DNA from: Paludibacteraceae bacterium | GTDB lineage: Bacteria > Bacteroidota > Bacteroidia > Bacteroidales > Paludibacteraceae | Reading direction: 5' to 3' | Length of the DNA: 64,000 bases | Assembly (NCBI GenBank): GCA_016938015.1 | Contig: JAFGVL010000105.1 | Span: forward strand, 1-64,000 | Shown here: positions 18,704-27,963 of the stretch, in pieces | How the letters are laid out: each line of letters starts with the position of its first letter | How positions within the stretch are numbered: position 1 is the first letter of the stretch | Position numbers and translations under genes: made by a program | Notes under the pieces: generated by a model | Database searches by the model: none | What the model saw: the letters and a program-made list of their open reading frames with translations, nothing else | What the model was told of the DNA's origin: nothing

Positions 18704-20821
18704 TTATAATAATTCTACTTTTCCTTTAGCTTCTGTTACTACTTCTTTTGCAAGAGCTGTAGAAACTTCGGCATAGTGTGAAAACTCCATAGTTGAAGTT
18801 GCTCTACCTGATGAAATAGTACGAAGCGCTGTTACATAGCCGAATAATTCGGATAATGGAACTTTTGCTTTTACAATTCTAGCACCGGTACGGCTTGATT
18901 CCATGGCTTCTACTTGACCACGACGTTTGTTTAAATCGCCAATGATATCCCCCATATTTTCTTCGGGTGTTACCACCTCTAGTTTCATAATAGGTTCTAA
19001 AAGTACAGGTTTAGCTTTTGCACAAGCATTTTTATAGGCAATTTGAGCACAAATTTCAAACGAAAGTTGATCAGAATCCACTGCATGGTAAGAACCATCA
19101 GTTACCACAACTTTCAGTTGATCCATTGTAAATCCGGCTAAAACACCATTTTTCATAGCTGTTTGGAATCCTTTTTGAACAGATGGAATATATTCTTTCG
19201 GAATATTTCCTCCTTTTACTTGGTCTATAAACTGTAAACTTCCTTCAAAGCCTTCGTCAACCGGACCAACAGATACAATAATATCAGCAAATTTACCACG
19301 ACCACCCGATTGTTTTTTGTACACTTCACGTAGTTCAACGGTATTTGTAATTGCTTCTTTGTAAGCAACTTGAGGTCTACCTTGATTACATTCTACCTTA
19401 AACTCACGTTTTAGTCGGTCAATAATAATTTCAAGGTGCAACTCACCCATTCCTTCAATTAAAGTTTGACCCGTTTCTTGGTCTGTTCTTACACGGAATG
19501 TTGGATCTTCTTCAGCTAATTTAGATAATCCCATTCCTAATTTATCGATATCTTGTTGCGTTTTAGGCTCGATAGAGATACCAATTACCGGTTCAGGGAA
19601 ATCCATAGCTTCTAATACGATAGGATTTTTTTCGTCGCAAAGCGTATCTCCGGTACGAATATCTTTAAAACCTACTCCGGCACCAATATCTCCGGCAGAA
19701 ACAACTTCTACAGGGTTTTGTTTGTTAGAGTGCATTTGGAAAAGACGTGAAATACGTTCTTTTTTATCGGAGCGGCTATTATAAACATATGAACCTGCTT
19801 CTAATTTACCGGCATATACACGGAAGAAGCAAAGGCGACCCACAAAAGGATCGGTTGCAATTTTAAACGCCAAAGCAGTTAATGGCTCGCTTACCTGAGG
19901 TTTTCTGCTAATTTGTTTTTCAGGGTCACGCGGATCAAAACCTGTAACACATTCGGTATCCATAGGGCTTGGTAAAAATGCACAAACGGCATCTAATAAA
20001 GGTTGAACGCCTTTATTTTTAAATGATGATCCTAAAATCATCGGATTAATTACCATTTCGATGGTTGCTTTACGAATTGCACGCATGATTTCATCTTGTT
20101 GAATAGAAGATGGATCGTCGAAATATTTTTGCATCAACTCATCATCAAATTCTGCAATTTTTTCAAGCATTTTATCGCGCCATTCTTCAGCTTCGGCAAG
20201 CATATCAGCCGGAATATCTTCCAAGACATATGCTGCACCCATTGATTCGTCGTGCCAAAAAATAGCCTTCATTCTAACCAAATCAATAATACCTCTGAAT
20301 TTTTCTTCGGCACCGATTGGAATTTGAATAGGACATGGATTTGCACCCAACACCTCTTTAACCTGACGTACTACTTCGTAAAAATCGGCACCCGAACGGT
20401 CCATTTTATTTACGTAGCCAATACGAGGCACTTTGTATTTATCAGCTTGACGCCATACAGTTTCAGACTGAGGTTCAACACCACCAACAGCGCAAAATGT
20501 TGCTACAGCACCATCTAAGATTCTAAGCGAGCGTTCTACCTCAACAGTAAAATCAACGTGTCCCGGGGTGTCTATTAAATTTATTTTAAACTCATCGTTG
20601 TTGTATTTCCAAAAAGCTGTAGTTGCAGCTGATGTAATGGTAATACCTCTTTCTTGCTCTTGAGCCATCCAGTCCATAGTAGCAGCACCATCATGTACTT
20701 CACCAATTTTATGGGTTAGCCCTGTGTAAAATAGAATACGCTCTGATGTGGTTGTTTTACCGGCATCAATATGAGCCATAATTCCAATATTTCTTGTGTA
20801 ATTTAAATCGCCTTTTGCCAT
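18704..20821 (-). CDS. fusA: Elongation factor G
   Basis: EF-G (705 residues) is the GTPase that drives translocation and, with RRF, ribosome recycling. G motifs are visible: [19 protein letters not shown] (P-loop), RGITI (switch I), [15 protein letters not shown] (G3) and NKMD (G4). Domains II-V follow to the C-terminus with [27 protein letters not shown]. It lies in the str operon, 18 nt after rpsG. Confidence 0.98.
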   Translation of the reverse strand: MAKGDLNYTRNIGIMAHIDAGKTTTSERILFYTGLTHKIGEVHDGAATMDWMAQEQERGITITSAATTAFWKYNNDEFKINLIDTPGHVDFTVEVERSLRILDGAVATFCAVGGVEPQSETVWRQADKYKVPRIGYVNKMDRSGADFYEVVRQVKEVLGANPCPIQIPIGAEEKFRGIIDLVRMKAIFWHDESMGAAYVLEDIPADMLAEAEEWRDKMLEKIAEFDDELMQKYFDDPSSIQQDEIMRAIRKATIEMVINPMILGSSFKNKGVQPLLDAVCAFLPSPMDTECVTGFDPRDPEKQISRKPQVSEPLTALAFKIATDPFVGRLCFFRVYAGKLEAGSYVYNSRSDKKERISRLFQMHSNKQNPVEVVSAGDIGAGVGFKDIRTGDTLCDEKNPIVLEAMDFPEPVIGISIEPKTQQDIDKLGMGLSKLAEEDPTFRVRTDQETGQTLIEGMGELHLEIIIDRLKREFKVECNQGRPQVAYKEAITNTVELREVYKKQSGGRGKFADIIVSVGPVDEGFEGSLQFIDQVKGGNIPKEYIPSVQKGFQTAMKNGVLAGFTMDQLKVVVTDGSYHAVDSDQLSFEICAQIAYKNACAKAKPVLLEPIMKLEVVTPEENMGDIIGDLNKRRGQVEAMESSRTGARIVKAKVPLSELFGYVTALRTISSGRATSTMEFSHYAEVSTALAKEVVTEAKGKVELL

Positions 20822-20839
20822 TAAAATAATCTCTAAAAA

Positions 20840-21316
20840 TTAAAACCTAAAGTGAGCAAAAGCACGGTTTGCTTCAGCCATGCGATGCATATCTTCTTTT
20901 CTCTTAAATGCACCACCTTGATTGTTGTATGCATCTACAATTTCGGCAGCTAATTTCTCAGCCATCGAACGACCACTTCTCTTACGAGAATATAATATAA
21001 GATTTTTCATTGAAATGGATTCTTTCCTTTCGGGACGAATCTCTGTTGGAACTTGGAAGGTAGCACCCCCTACACGACGAGATTTAACCTCTACTTGCGG
21101 TGTAATGTTTTCTAGGGCTTTTTTCCAAATATCTAGAGGAGCAGACTCCTCATTAGGAAGTTTATTTTTTACAACATCGAGCGAGCTGTAAAATATATCA
21201 AAAGCTGTACTTTTTTTACCATCAAACATAAGATGGTTAACGAATCTAGTTACAGAAATTTCGCTAAAAACGGGATCAGGTAGTAAGATCCGTTTCTTTG
21301 GTTTTGACTTTCTCAT
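20840..21316 (-). CDS. rpsG: 30S ribosomal protein S7
   Basis: S7 (158 residues) nucleates 30S head assembly and represses the str operon in E. coli. Family sequence: [59 protein letters not shown] and [18 protein letters not shown]. The 106-nt rpsL-rpsG gap has a GC-rich hairpin (21352-21371). Confidence 0.97.
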   Translation of the reverse strand: MRKSKPKKRILLPDPVFSEISVTRFVNHLMFDGKKSTAFDIFYSSLDVVKNKLPNEESAPLDIWKKALENITPQVEVKSRRVGGATFQVPTEIRPERKESISMKNLILYSRKRSGRSMAEKLAAEIVDAYNNQGGAFKRKEDMHRMAEANRAFAHFRF

Positions 21317-21351
21317 TTTAAACTTATTAAATTTAGTTGTTTGTTTGCTTC

Positions 21352-21371
21352 AATAGTCCCGCCGGACTATT
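21352..21371 (-). promoter_or_regulatory. Hairpin in the rpsL-rpsG intercistronic gap
   Basis: aatagtcc (21352-21359) pairs perfectly with ggactatt (21364-21371) around a cgcc loop. In E. coli the S12-S7 intercistronic region is the S7 repressor-binding site; an analogous role here is inference from position and structure only. Confidence 0.4.
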
Positions 21372-21422
21372 TACTCAACTTTCAACATCTATAAACTTTT
21401 ACTTGTCTTTTTAAATTAATTC

Positions 21423-21809
21423 TTATTTTTTAGCTCCTGCTTTCGGACGTTTAGTTCCGTATTTTGAGCGGCGTTGTGTACGTCCGGCAACACCGGCAGT
21501 ATCTAAGGTACCACGCACAAGGTGATAACGCACACCCGGAAGGTCTTTTACACGACCACCACGTACAAGTACAATAGAGTGTTCTTGTAAATTGTGTCCT
21601 TCGCCCGGAATATATGCATTCACTTCTTTTTGATTAGTTAAACGAACACGAGCAACTTTACGCATGGCAGAGTTTGGTTTTTTTGGAGTGGTAGTGTAAA
21701 CACGCACACATACGCCCCTTCTCTGTGGACAAGAGTCCAATGCTGGAGATTTGCTTTTGTCTGTTTGAACAGATCTTCCTTTTCTAACTAATTGTTGAAT
21801 TGTAGGCAT
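21423..21809 (-). CDS. rpsL: 30S ribosomal protein S12
   Basis: S12 (128 residues) controls decoding accuracy. It shows [12 protein letters not shown], the [18 protein letters not shown] loop with the lysine whose mutation gives streptomycin resistance (wild type here), and [19 protein letters not shown]. It is the first gene of the 20-kb minus-strand cluster and has a consensus promoter upstream. Confidence 0.98.
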   Translation of the reverse strand: MPTIQQLVRKGRSVQTDKSKSPALDSCPQRRGVCVRVYTTTPKKPNSAMRKVARVRLTNQKEVNAYIPGEGHNLQEHSIVLVRGGRVKDLPGVRYHLVRGTLDTAGVAGRTQRRSKYGTKRPKAGAKK

Positions 21810-21864
21810 TTTTACTTATCTTTTAATCTTTAAACTTGTGATACAATTTTTACAAATTGGGCTG

Positions 21865-21894
21865 CAAAGATAGGCAAACTTTTTTTACACGCAA
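21865..21894 (-). promoter_or_regulatory. Promoter of the str/S10/spc/alpha ribosomal cluster
   Basis: On the minus strand gTTG (-33 region, near 21892-21894) is followed after 19 nt by TATCTTTG (21865-21872), matching the Bacteroidota pattern TTTG-N19-TAnnTTTG. It places the transcript start about 45-50 nt before the rpsL ATG. No other equally good promoter was seen inside the cluster before eno. Confidence 0.75.
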
Positions 21895-22317
21895 CATATT
21901 TATATTTATTTTTTCGTTAAAATTTCCCTTTTTATGGAATATGTGCTAATTATTGTATTTTTGGTGGCAAAATTACAGGATAGAAAGAAAAGATATAAAG
22001 AACACAAATTACACAAATTACGCAAATGAGCACAAATTTTATAAGCCCCTATTTGAAGATAAATGTATTGAGTTATAGAGCCGGTAGGAGATAGTGTCAT
22101 TTGGAGCGCAACGAGGAATCTGTTTTGAATAAGTTCTTATAAAAGGATTAGAAAAGGAAAAATATCCGGTTAAATAGTAGTTCCAAATGCACTACGGGTA
22201 AATTATAATTACTTTCATAGCAGTTATTTACACTGTTTATTTGTGGTAATTTGTGTTTTCTGCGTCATTTGCGTTCAGCTTTTTTCAGGGTAACAACTTA
22301 CAATATAATTAACATCC
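21895..22317. repeat. Gene-free stretch with nested inverted repeats
   Basis: No convincing gene. The outer pair is cacaaattacacaaattacg near 21999-22025 against an inverted copy near 22236-22280 (atttgtggtaatttgtgttt). The inner pair is agtgtcatttggagc (22093-22107) against gttccaaatgcact (22180-22193). The stretch catttggagcgcaacgagga resembles dispersed intergenic repeats common in Bacteroidota. The 64-codon minus-strand ORF here is made of repeat sequence and was not called. Confidence 0.55.
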
Positions 22318-22785
22318 ATGAAAAATACATCCATTTTATTTGTTTGTTTGGGCAATATTTGTCGCTCGCCTATGGCCGAAGGGATTATGAAAACTTATAT
22401 TCAAAAAGCTGGATTAACTCACAAAATTCACATCGACTCGGCAGGCACCCACAACTACCACGAAGGCGAACTACCCGATGCTCGGATGCGACAACATGCT
22501 TTTCAACGAGGGTATGATTTAACACATCGTTCCAGACCCATAAAAACGGAAGATTTTGACAACTTTGATTTGATACTGGCCATGGATGATTCTAACTTGA
22601 GCGATTTGATGCGCAAAGCTCCCACTGTGGAAGCACAACAGAAAATTAAACGCATAACCGATTATTGCAGCAGGCATACGCTCGATCATGTACCCGACCC
22701 CTATTACGGTGGAGCCGAAGGATTTAATTTGGTAATCGATTTATTGGAAGATGCTTGTGAAGGTTTGCTTAAGGCTATAAAATAA
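22318..22785 (+). CDS. Low-molecular-weight protein-tyrosine phosphatase
   Basis: A 155-residue cytosolic phosphatase of the arsenate-reductase-like fold. The P-loop CLGNICRSPMAEG near residues 10-22 supplies the catalytic Cys and Arg (CX5R-S), and DPYYGGAEGF near residue 125 supplies the general-acid Asp. Such enzymes often dephosphorylate tyrosine kinases controlling polysaccharide export, but no such kinase lies nearby, so the substrate is unknown. It stands alone between repeat-rich intergenic regions. Confidence 0.93.
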   Translation: MKNTSILFVCLGNICRSPMAEGIMKTYIQKAGLTHKIHIDSAGTHNYHEGELPDARMRQHAFQRGYDLTHRSRPIKTEDFDNFDLILAMDDSNLSDLMRKAPTVEAQQKIKRITDYCSRHTLDHVPDPYYGGAEGFNLVIDLLEDACEGLLKAIK

Positions 22786-22792
22786 TTTTCTC

Positions 22793-22885
22793 GCAAAGAC
22801 GCAAAGGAAAAGAATACACGCAAAGAGCGCAGAGATAAAATGATTCTCTGCGCTCTTTGCATTATATCTTTGCGTTCTTTGCGTG
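22793..22885. repeat. Long imperfect palindrome between convergent genes
   Basis: The core is a perfect 16-bp stem, 22820-22835 (gcaaagagcgcagaga) and 22845-22860, flanked by further degenerate 'cgcaaagacgcaaag' copies on one side and 'tttgcgttctttgcg' on the other. It lies between two convergent genes and could terminate both. The word pattern is that of a dispersed Bacteroidota intergenic repeat. Confidence 0.65.
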
Positions 22886-22897
22886 AAACTCTTTATT

Positions 22898-23674
22898 TTA
22901 TTTTACAAACTTCATGCTGCCAGTAGCCGTTTTTGCAATATAAACCCCGGGAGCCAAATTTGAAATATCGATACTAGTTTGAGCAGAGGCTAGCACTTTA
23001 GCTCCCATAACCGTATAAATTTCTATTAACTCGCCCTCATTATTTATAAGTTGATTGCCTACTTTTTTAAGTGCAAGCGCCGAAAGATTTTCTTGAATAC
23101 CGGTAGGTGGTGTATATGGCCTTACCTCGATGGCATAAATACCCATATACACAGCGGTACTGGCATAGGTTGAATAGGCTGTAATTTTTGTGGCCGGACC
23201 AACATAATTAAAACTCAACATTTCAGTAGTATCTACATCTGAAGATAATACAGTACCGGTTAATGTTCCTATTTGCAAGCCTGAACTATTAACAAACCGA
23301 ACAACAATAGGGCTCCCTCCTTGATTAACCGAAAATAATGTGATGGTAGCATTACCATCTACATTAAACGCAAAGTAATTGGAAGTAGGAATGGTTGGAG
23401 GTGTTGGCACTGTGGCAAAACCATTTAAGCGTAATCTATACCCATAAGTGCCGTAACCGCCTTCTATTTCGAGTCGTGGGTCAATTTTTTCACTAGCACT
23501 AACTCTAAAGTTAGGGGCTAATTCGAGCTGGTTCCAAACATATGGGCTAGCAAGCGGATCTGCACTGTTATCTTGAACTACAGTGCCATCAACAGAAAAG
23601 TTCCATGTTTTATCCGTAGCGTTTACTACAAAAGCAAAGATTAAAAATGCAAAAAGGGAGTACGTTTTTTTCAT
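22898..23674 (-). CDS. Secreted protein with type IX sorting domain
   Basis: A 258-residue exported protein. The signal peptide is MKKTYSLFAFLIFAFVVNA. The middle (WNFSVDG..., then NVDGNATITLFSVNQGG) looks like a beta-sandwich adhesive or carbohydrate-binding type module, but I cannot name it. From about residue 195 the tail has LKKVGNQLINNEGELIEIYTVMGAKVLAS...ISNLAPGVYIAKT, ending MKFVK: a type A T9SS C-terminal sorting domain that directs transport across the outer membrane. No catalytic motif is visible. Confidence 0.82.
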   Translation of the reverse strand: MKKTYSLFAFLIFAFVVNATDKTWNFSVDGTVVQDNSADPLASPYVWNQLELAPNFRVSASEKIDPRLEIEGGYGTYGYRLRLNGFATVPTPPTIPTSNYFAFNVDGNATITLFSVNQGGSPIVVRFVNSSGLQIGTLTGTVLSSDVDTTEMLSFNYVGPATKITAYSTYASTAVYMGIYAIEVRPYTPPTGIQENLSALALKKVGNQLINNEGELIEIYTVMGAKVLASAQTSIDISNLAPGVYIAKTATGSMKFVK

Positions 23675-24175
23675 ACATTGAAGAGTTAGTTGGTATATTT
23701 AAAATTTTCTAGCTGCAAAGATACTGATAGCGTGCGTTTGCTGCAATATGTTTGACAACAGTTTATTTCAACACTACGCAATTAGCTGTAGCCTCAACTA
23801 TTAACAAGTTCGGCATAGCGTATCGCCATGCCGAACTTAGTAATAACCTACGTTTATCTAGGGATCTAGAATCCCGTTTAAAGAAATCAATTTTGGAGCC
23901 ATTTAATCCCACGTAGCGTACCGCTCGAAAGTTCGGCGAATGGCTCCGCCTTCGTCGTCTTTAGAACGATAGCTCCTGCTATCGGCAAAGCCTAAGCTTT
24001 GCTCTACCAACTACTTTTTACAATAAGCTATACTTTTACAACATAGCTAACTTTCTGGTTTTCATCCTGAAATGTTAGGCAGGAGCCTAACTTCTAAATT
24101 CGACGTAGCCAGAGGCTAACGCCGAACTGGCAAACCTTTTGCTTATTTTACTTTGCTACGAAGAACAGGAGATTT
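23675..24175. repeat. Gene-free palindrome mosaic
   Basis: About 500 bp without a gene. It contains an 11-bp perfect hairpin aagttcggcat/atgccgaactt (23806-23816, 23828-23838), a hairpin gttaggc-agga-gcctaac (about 24080-24097), smaller ones (gatagctcctgctatc), and a 32-bp unit at 23909-23940 that recurs at 25249-25280. At 24121-24160 a 'caaaccttttgcttatttta' stretch resembles one at 25277-25300. GC content is higher than in the gene that follows. Confidence 0.6.
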
Positions 24176-25216
24176 CTATTTATTAAATATTTCTTTCCTA
24201 ATGGTTTCTTCTATAGAATCTCCACTAATTTTAAGTCCCTCTTTATAATGGCTATATATGATATCCTTTGCCTTTTTGTTAAGCTTGCAAAACAATTCTT
24301 CGTTAGAGATAAAAATCCAATATTGATTATTTAGTAAAACTTTTCTCAACACATATTTTATTGTTGTATCAAAAGTATCATGATAATCAACCAATTCTAT
24401 TATTGAGAGTTTACCAATCTCTTTTTTTCCTAAATTAAATTCAACTATTACATCAGTTAATTCTTTTCTTAGCTCAACCTTTTGATAATCTGTTATTTTT
24501 ACAAATTCTTCAATTTCAAAAATTAACGCATTGGCCAATGAAGATGGATTAAAAATATTATAAGTATAGTAATTAACCCAGTAATTTTGATATATAAGTT
24601 TAGCGTCGTTAAATGTTGTAACCTTTCCTAAATATTGATTCTCAAACTCACCTCTTCTTAAATCTTCACGAAAATTCTCCAAATCTCCAAATCTGCATTC
24701 AATTAAATTCTGTAAAGTTTCATAAGACTTAAGCTCTGTATCAACAAATTTCATCTGTCCTTTCACAATATAACCCACTACAGGACGCCCAACAAAGTAA
24801 AGTAGGAAAACAGTATCCGACTGATTTTCCGCCTTAGCAATTGCGTCTTTGAAAAGTGACTCTTTCTTCAATTTATATTTTACCTCTACATCATTTTTAT
24901 CAAAAAAGTAATTATTTACATAATAAATGTCCGAATCACTATAAACAATAAAAAAGTTAAGTTCTTTCTCTAAATCTAAAATATCGTCATTGTTGTTCAT
25001 TAAAAAATTAAACTTTAAACTAAACACAGGAAATGCCTTTATTTCAAATTTATTGCTCTTAACAAGAAACTTTTCTTGAACTATTTTTAATTTCATCTTA
25101 TTCTTTAAAGCCTCTTCTTGATGCTTTATAATTAGACTAATATCTTTCGAATAAATAGTTGATGAAAAGATTATAGCCGAAATCAATAGGAATAAAATTA
25201 TTTTGGTTCTTTTCAT
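24176..25216 (-). CDS. Orphan secreted protein of unknown function
   Basis: I do not recognise this 346-residue protein. I start it at MKRTKIILFLLISAIIFSSTIYS, a clear signal peptide; the ORF-track start 18 codons upstream runs into the 25249-25280 repeat and is not credible. The mature part is charged, rich in Lys, Glu, Asn and aromatic residues, with no cysteine-based or catalytic motif and no T9SS tail, so it probably stays in the periplasm. Composition is markedly more AT-rich than its neighbours, and repeat copies lie on both sides, which suggests lateral acquisition. Confidence 0.65.
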   Translation of the reverse strand: MKRTKIILFLLISAIIFSSTIYSKDISLIIKHQEEALKNKMKLKIVQEKFLVKSNKFEIKAFPVFSLKFNFLMNNNDDILDLEKELNFFIVYSDSDIYYVNNYFFDKNDVEVKYKLKKESLFKDAIAKAENQSDTVFLLYFVGRPVVGYIVKGQMKFVDTELKSYETLQNLIECRFGDLENFREDLRRGEFENQYLGKVTTFNDAKLIYQNYWVNYYTYNIFNPSSLANALIFEIEEFVKITDYQKVELRKELTDVIVEFNLGKKEIGKLSIIELVDYHDTFDTTIKYVLRKVLLNNQYWIFISNEELFCKLNKKAKDIIYSHYKEGLKISGDSIEETIRKEIFNK

Positions 25217-25248
25217 AACACTTATGGTTTTTCTGCTAATACCTTGCT

Positions 25249-25310
25249 CCACGTAGCGTACCACTCGCAAGTTCGGCCAACCTTTTGTTTATTTACTACG
25301 CTCATCCAAG
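25249..25310. repeat. Second copy of the intergenic repeat unit
   Basis: ccacgtagcgtaccactcgc and following (25249-25280) matches 23909-23940 at about 29 of 32 positions in the same orientation. It is followed by ccaaccttttgtttattta, similar to 24129-24150. Together the copies bracket the orphan gene at 24176-25216. Confidence 0.6.
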
Positions 25311-25323
25311 GTTTAAAAACAAC

Positions 25324-27939
25324 TTATTGTATCAACACCTTTTCCGTTATCAGACCTTTTTCGGTTTGCATTTTAATCAAATAATAACCGGGGGTTAGCT
25401 TAGTTACTTTTATTTGGAGCGTTTCATTTCCTCTGTTTTCTTGAATTATAAGTGTTTTACCGCTTAAGTCAATCAATTCGGCCCTTGTTACAGCTTGCGC
25501 ATTTTGTATTATTAAAAGCTCGTTTTGTACAGGATTTATTACTACAGGTACGTTTGCTTTTGCATCGGATAATCCCACCGCATTAAATCCTATTACAGCG
25601 ATATACATTTCGCCCTCTTGTCCGCCATACGAACCGTCCACCTGCAACCAATACGTTTTACCCGAAGTAAGTTTGAGGGGTTTGATTGTAGCCGAATAGA
25701 CCACATCGCTCGAATCGTCGTTAGCAGCTAAAATAGTGTAGTTTGATAGCGTTCCGCTTATAATATCAGCATAAGTTCCGGTGGCAATAGCATCGTAAAG
25801 GGCTATTTTATTATCCAAGCCGGTTGTTACAATTTTAACAGAATCGGTTGCCGGAGCAATAAATTTAAACCAAAGCGTACTGTACAACTTATCTTCATCC
25901 GGACACCAAGCGTTTTGAGCAGTACAACTATCTGCCGCCATTGGGTATGGTTCGTTTGCCTCACTGGTAGCACACACATTGCTAAAAGGCCCTTCGTTAG
26001 TATTAACGGTTAGCAATTTTGCATCTTCAATATCATCATACAACGCGCACTTATCATACACCGAAATTTTTATAGAATCGGTAGCAACACACTCACCAAT
26101 AAAGCCAGACACTTTAAACACTTCGTCAGCTTCGCCCACTTTAAAACTAAGAACATTAGTGGCAGTATCGGGTATAGAAGCCGATGCTTGCCACAAATAA
26201 CTGTTAGCTCCTCTTGCGGTTAAAATGATCTGTTTGTTTTTTAAGATAGAATCGTTAGTTGCCGAACTAACAATGTACAAAGGAACGCCACTAAGAATTT
26301 CAACGGCATTTCCTTTTACAATAGAATCGGTAAGTGCGCCATCGGTAGCTTTTAAAACTACTTTTTTGATACCAGCCGTTGCATATACCACTTTAAAGCT
26401 ATCGGTTACAGAAGTGGTTGTTGCAGTTTGTGGAGTAGCCCCTACACCAAAATTCCACTCATAAGAATTGTACGCACCTACGCTTGCGTTTTTAAATATC
26501 ACCGTATCGTTAGTACAATACTTAACTTCATCGGTAGTAAATAAAGGTTGTTTGGGTGTATTTTGAGCATATACATTTACACATAAATTAAACTGACGTT
26601 CAGCGGTACCAATACTCCTCAAACTATCCGATTCATATAGTTTTGCCCATTGAAATCCTTCGGGTTTTACATCGACTACTGCTCCATCGAGAGGCGTTAT
26701 TTCAATTGGTATCGGATAATAATTACCGGGAGTTTTGTAATTAATTCTTACATAAAAATCGCCCGAAACAGCGATAGGAAAATCAAACGTATGATAACCG
26801 GGGTACTCGCATAATAATCCGGTTTTTTTACCCAACAACCCGCTTAGCGACTCTTCGTTTTTGAATTGATACACTTCGATATCAATTGTAGCAGCTGCCG
26901 AAGAAGTATAGGTTCCTATGGCAGTAATCAATTTTTCGTTGGGCGAATGATACTTCACTATTACCGAAGCACTATCAACAACTCCACTTCCATAATTAGA
27001 TACATGCCCCAATTTGTCGTAATAAAAAACCGTATCCACCTCCGATTTTTCGATGCGTTGTGCATAAACAGTGGCAAGTGACCCTATATACACATCTTCG
27101 TACGAAGCATAAAAATAGCCACCCTCATGTTCTGCTGTTCCTACAGTATTTTTGAGTATCCAAGCACCGGTATTTGTAGGGTTATCGCCTACAGGATTAG
27201 CAATTACTTTAGTATCGTCCCAACCTACAATAGTTACCGCATGGTCGAGTATAACTCCTGCAGGAGCTTGTTTCATATAAACCGAAAACGTAGTGGGGTT
27301 ATAGTATTGTGTTTGAAACTGATCGGCCGACATGCCTGTAACAACACCCCCATAGCGATACACCATTTGCTTAATGATTTGTACCTCTTTAGGCACATAA
27401 AATGCTTGCGAAACAAGTGCTACTTTATCATTATGGGTTATGCTTGAGTTGCAGGTACCCAAGGTATTATTTATAAACGGATCGGATGTTTCGTACACCG
27501 GACCCGCAAAGCGTGCAAAATAAGCCATTGCCATAGCGGAGTTTCCTCCCTGATTTTTGGTTACATTATAGCCGTGACAGTTGGCTAAATTTTCTACCGA
27601 ATAAGCCGTAGTTTCAAAACCCATACGAGCCCAAACCGATTGAATGGCATCGTAGGTAGCAAAGGTCCAACAAGCATTTACAATACCTTGATCGCGAGGA
27701 GCCGACAACAAGCCTGTTTCTCGTAAATCGAATTTTTCGGGCAATTGTAATGCCGCTCTCTTTTTAATTAACTGATCGAATGAGATAGAAAAGTACGATG
27801 GGATTAATCCTTTTTCTCCGGAAGCTTTGTATTTAAGGTACTCTGGATTTACCGGAGCAAAAGCCTCTTTGTAATCATGTTGAGAAAACAACAAACCGGT
27901 AACACTTAAAAAAATCAGGATTAGAGCATTTTTTTTCAT
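25324..27939 (-). CDS. T9SS-exported C1 (papain-like) cysteine protease
   Basis: An 871-residue secreted protease. After the signal peptide (MKKNALILIFLSVTGLLFSQ) the C1 domain has APRDQGIVNACWTFATYDAI (Gln84, catalytic Cys90), LDHAVTIVGWDD (His233) and GAWILKNTVG (Asn264). A lectin-like region common in such proteases follows to about residue 420, then a PKD-like repeat (SYEWNFGVGATPQTATTT), a beta-rich pre-peptidase-like domain (LWFKFIAPATDSVKI), and a T9SS type A tail (LIDLSGKTLIIQ...LTPGYYLIKM). The catalytic set is complete. It lies 24 nt after the HD-phosphodiesterase gene. A role in extracellular protein digestion is inferred. Confidence 0.88.
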   Translation of the reverse strand: MKKNALILIFLSVTGLLFSQHDYKEAFAPVNPEYLKYKASGEKGLIPSYFSISFDQLIKKRAALQLPEKFDLRETGLLSAPRDQGIVNACWTFATYDAIQSVWARMGFETTAYSVENLANCHGYNVTKNQGGNSAMAMAYFARFAGPVYETSDPFINNTLGTCNSSITHNDKVALVSQAFYVPKEVQIIKQMVYRYGGVVTGMSADQFQTQYYNPTTFSVYMKQAPAGVILDHAVTIVGWDDTKVIANPVGDNPTNTGAWILKNTVGTAEHEGGYFYASYEDVYIGSLATVYAQRIEKSEVDTVFYYDKLGHVSNYGSGVVDSASVIVKYHSPNEKLITAIGTYTSSAAATIDIEVYQFKNEESLSGLLGKKTGLLCEYPGYHTFDFPIAVSGDFYVRINYKTPGNYYPIPIEITPLDGAVVDVKPEGFQWAKLYESDSLRSIGTAERQFNLCVNVYAQNTPKQPLFTTDEVKYCTNDTVIFKNASVGAYNSYEWNFGVGATPQTATTTSVTDSFKVVYATAGIKKVVLKATDGALTDSIVKGNAVEILSGVPLYIVSSATNDSILKNKQIILTARGANSYLWQASASIPDTATNVLSFKVGEADEVFKVSGFIGECVATDSIKISVYDKCALYDDIEDAKLLTVNTNEGPFSNVCATSEANEPYPMAADSCTAQNAWCPDEDKLYSTLWFKFIAPATDSVKIVTTGLDNKIALYDAIATGTYADIISGTLSNYTILAANDDSSDVVYSATIKPLKLTSGKTYWLQVDGSYGGQEGEMYIAVIGFNAVGLSDAKANVPVVINPVQNELLIIQNAQAVTRAELIDLSGKTLIIQENRGNETLQIKVTKLTPGYYLIKMQTEKGLITEKVLIQ

Positions 27940-27963
27940 GGCTATTAGTTTTTATATAAGCGT

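Noticed and set aside
21906-22100. 64-residue minus-strand ORF
   Set aside because: It consists largely of intergenic repeat words and has no family similarity I can see.
25217-25270. 18-codon N-terminal extension of the orphan protein
   Set aside because: It runs into a repeat unit found elsewhere; the internal Met starts a clean signal peptide.
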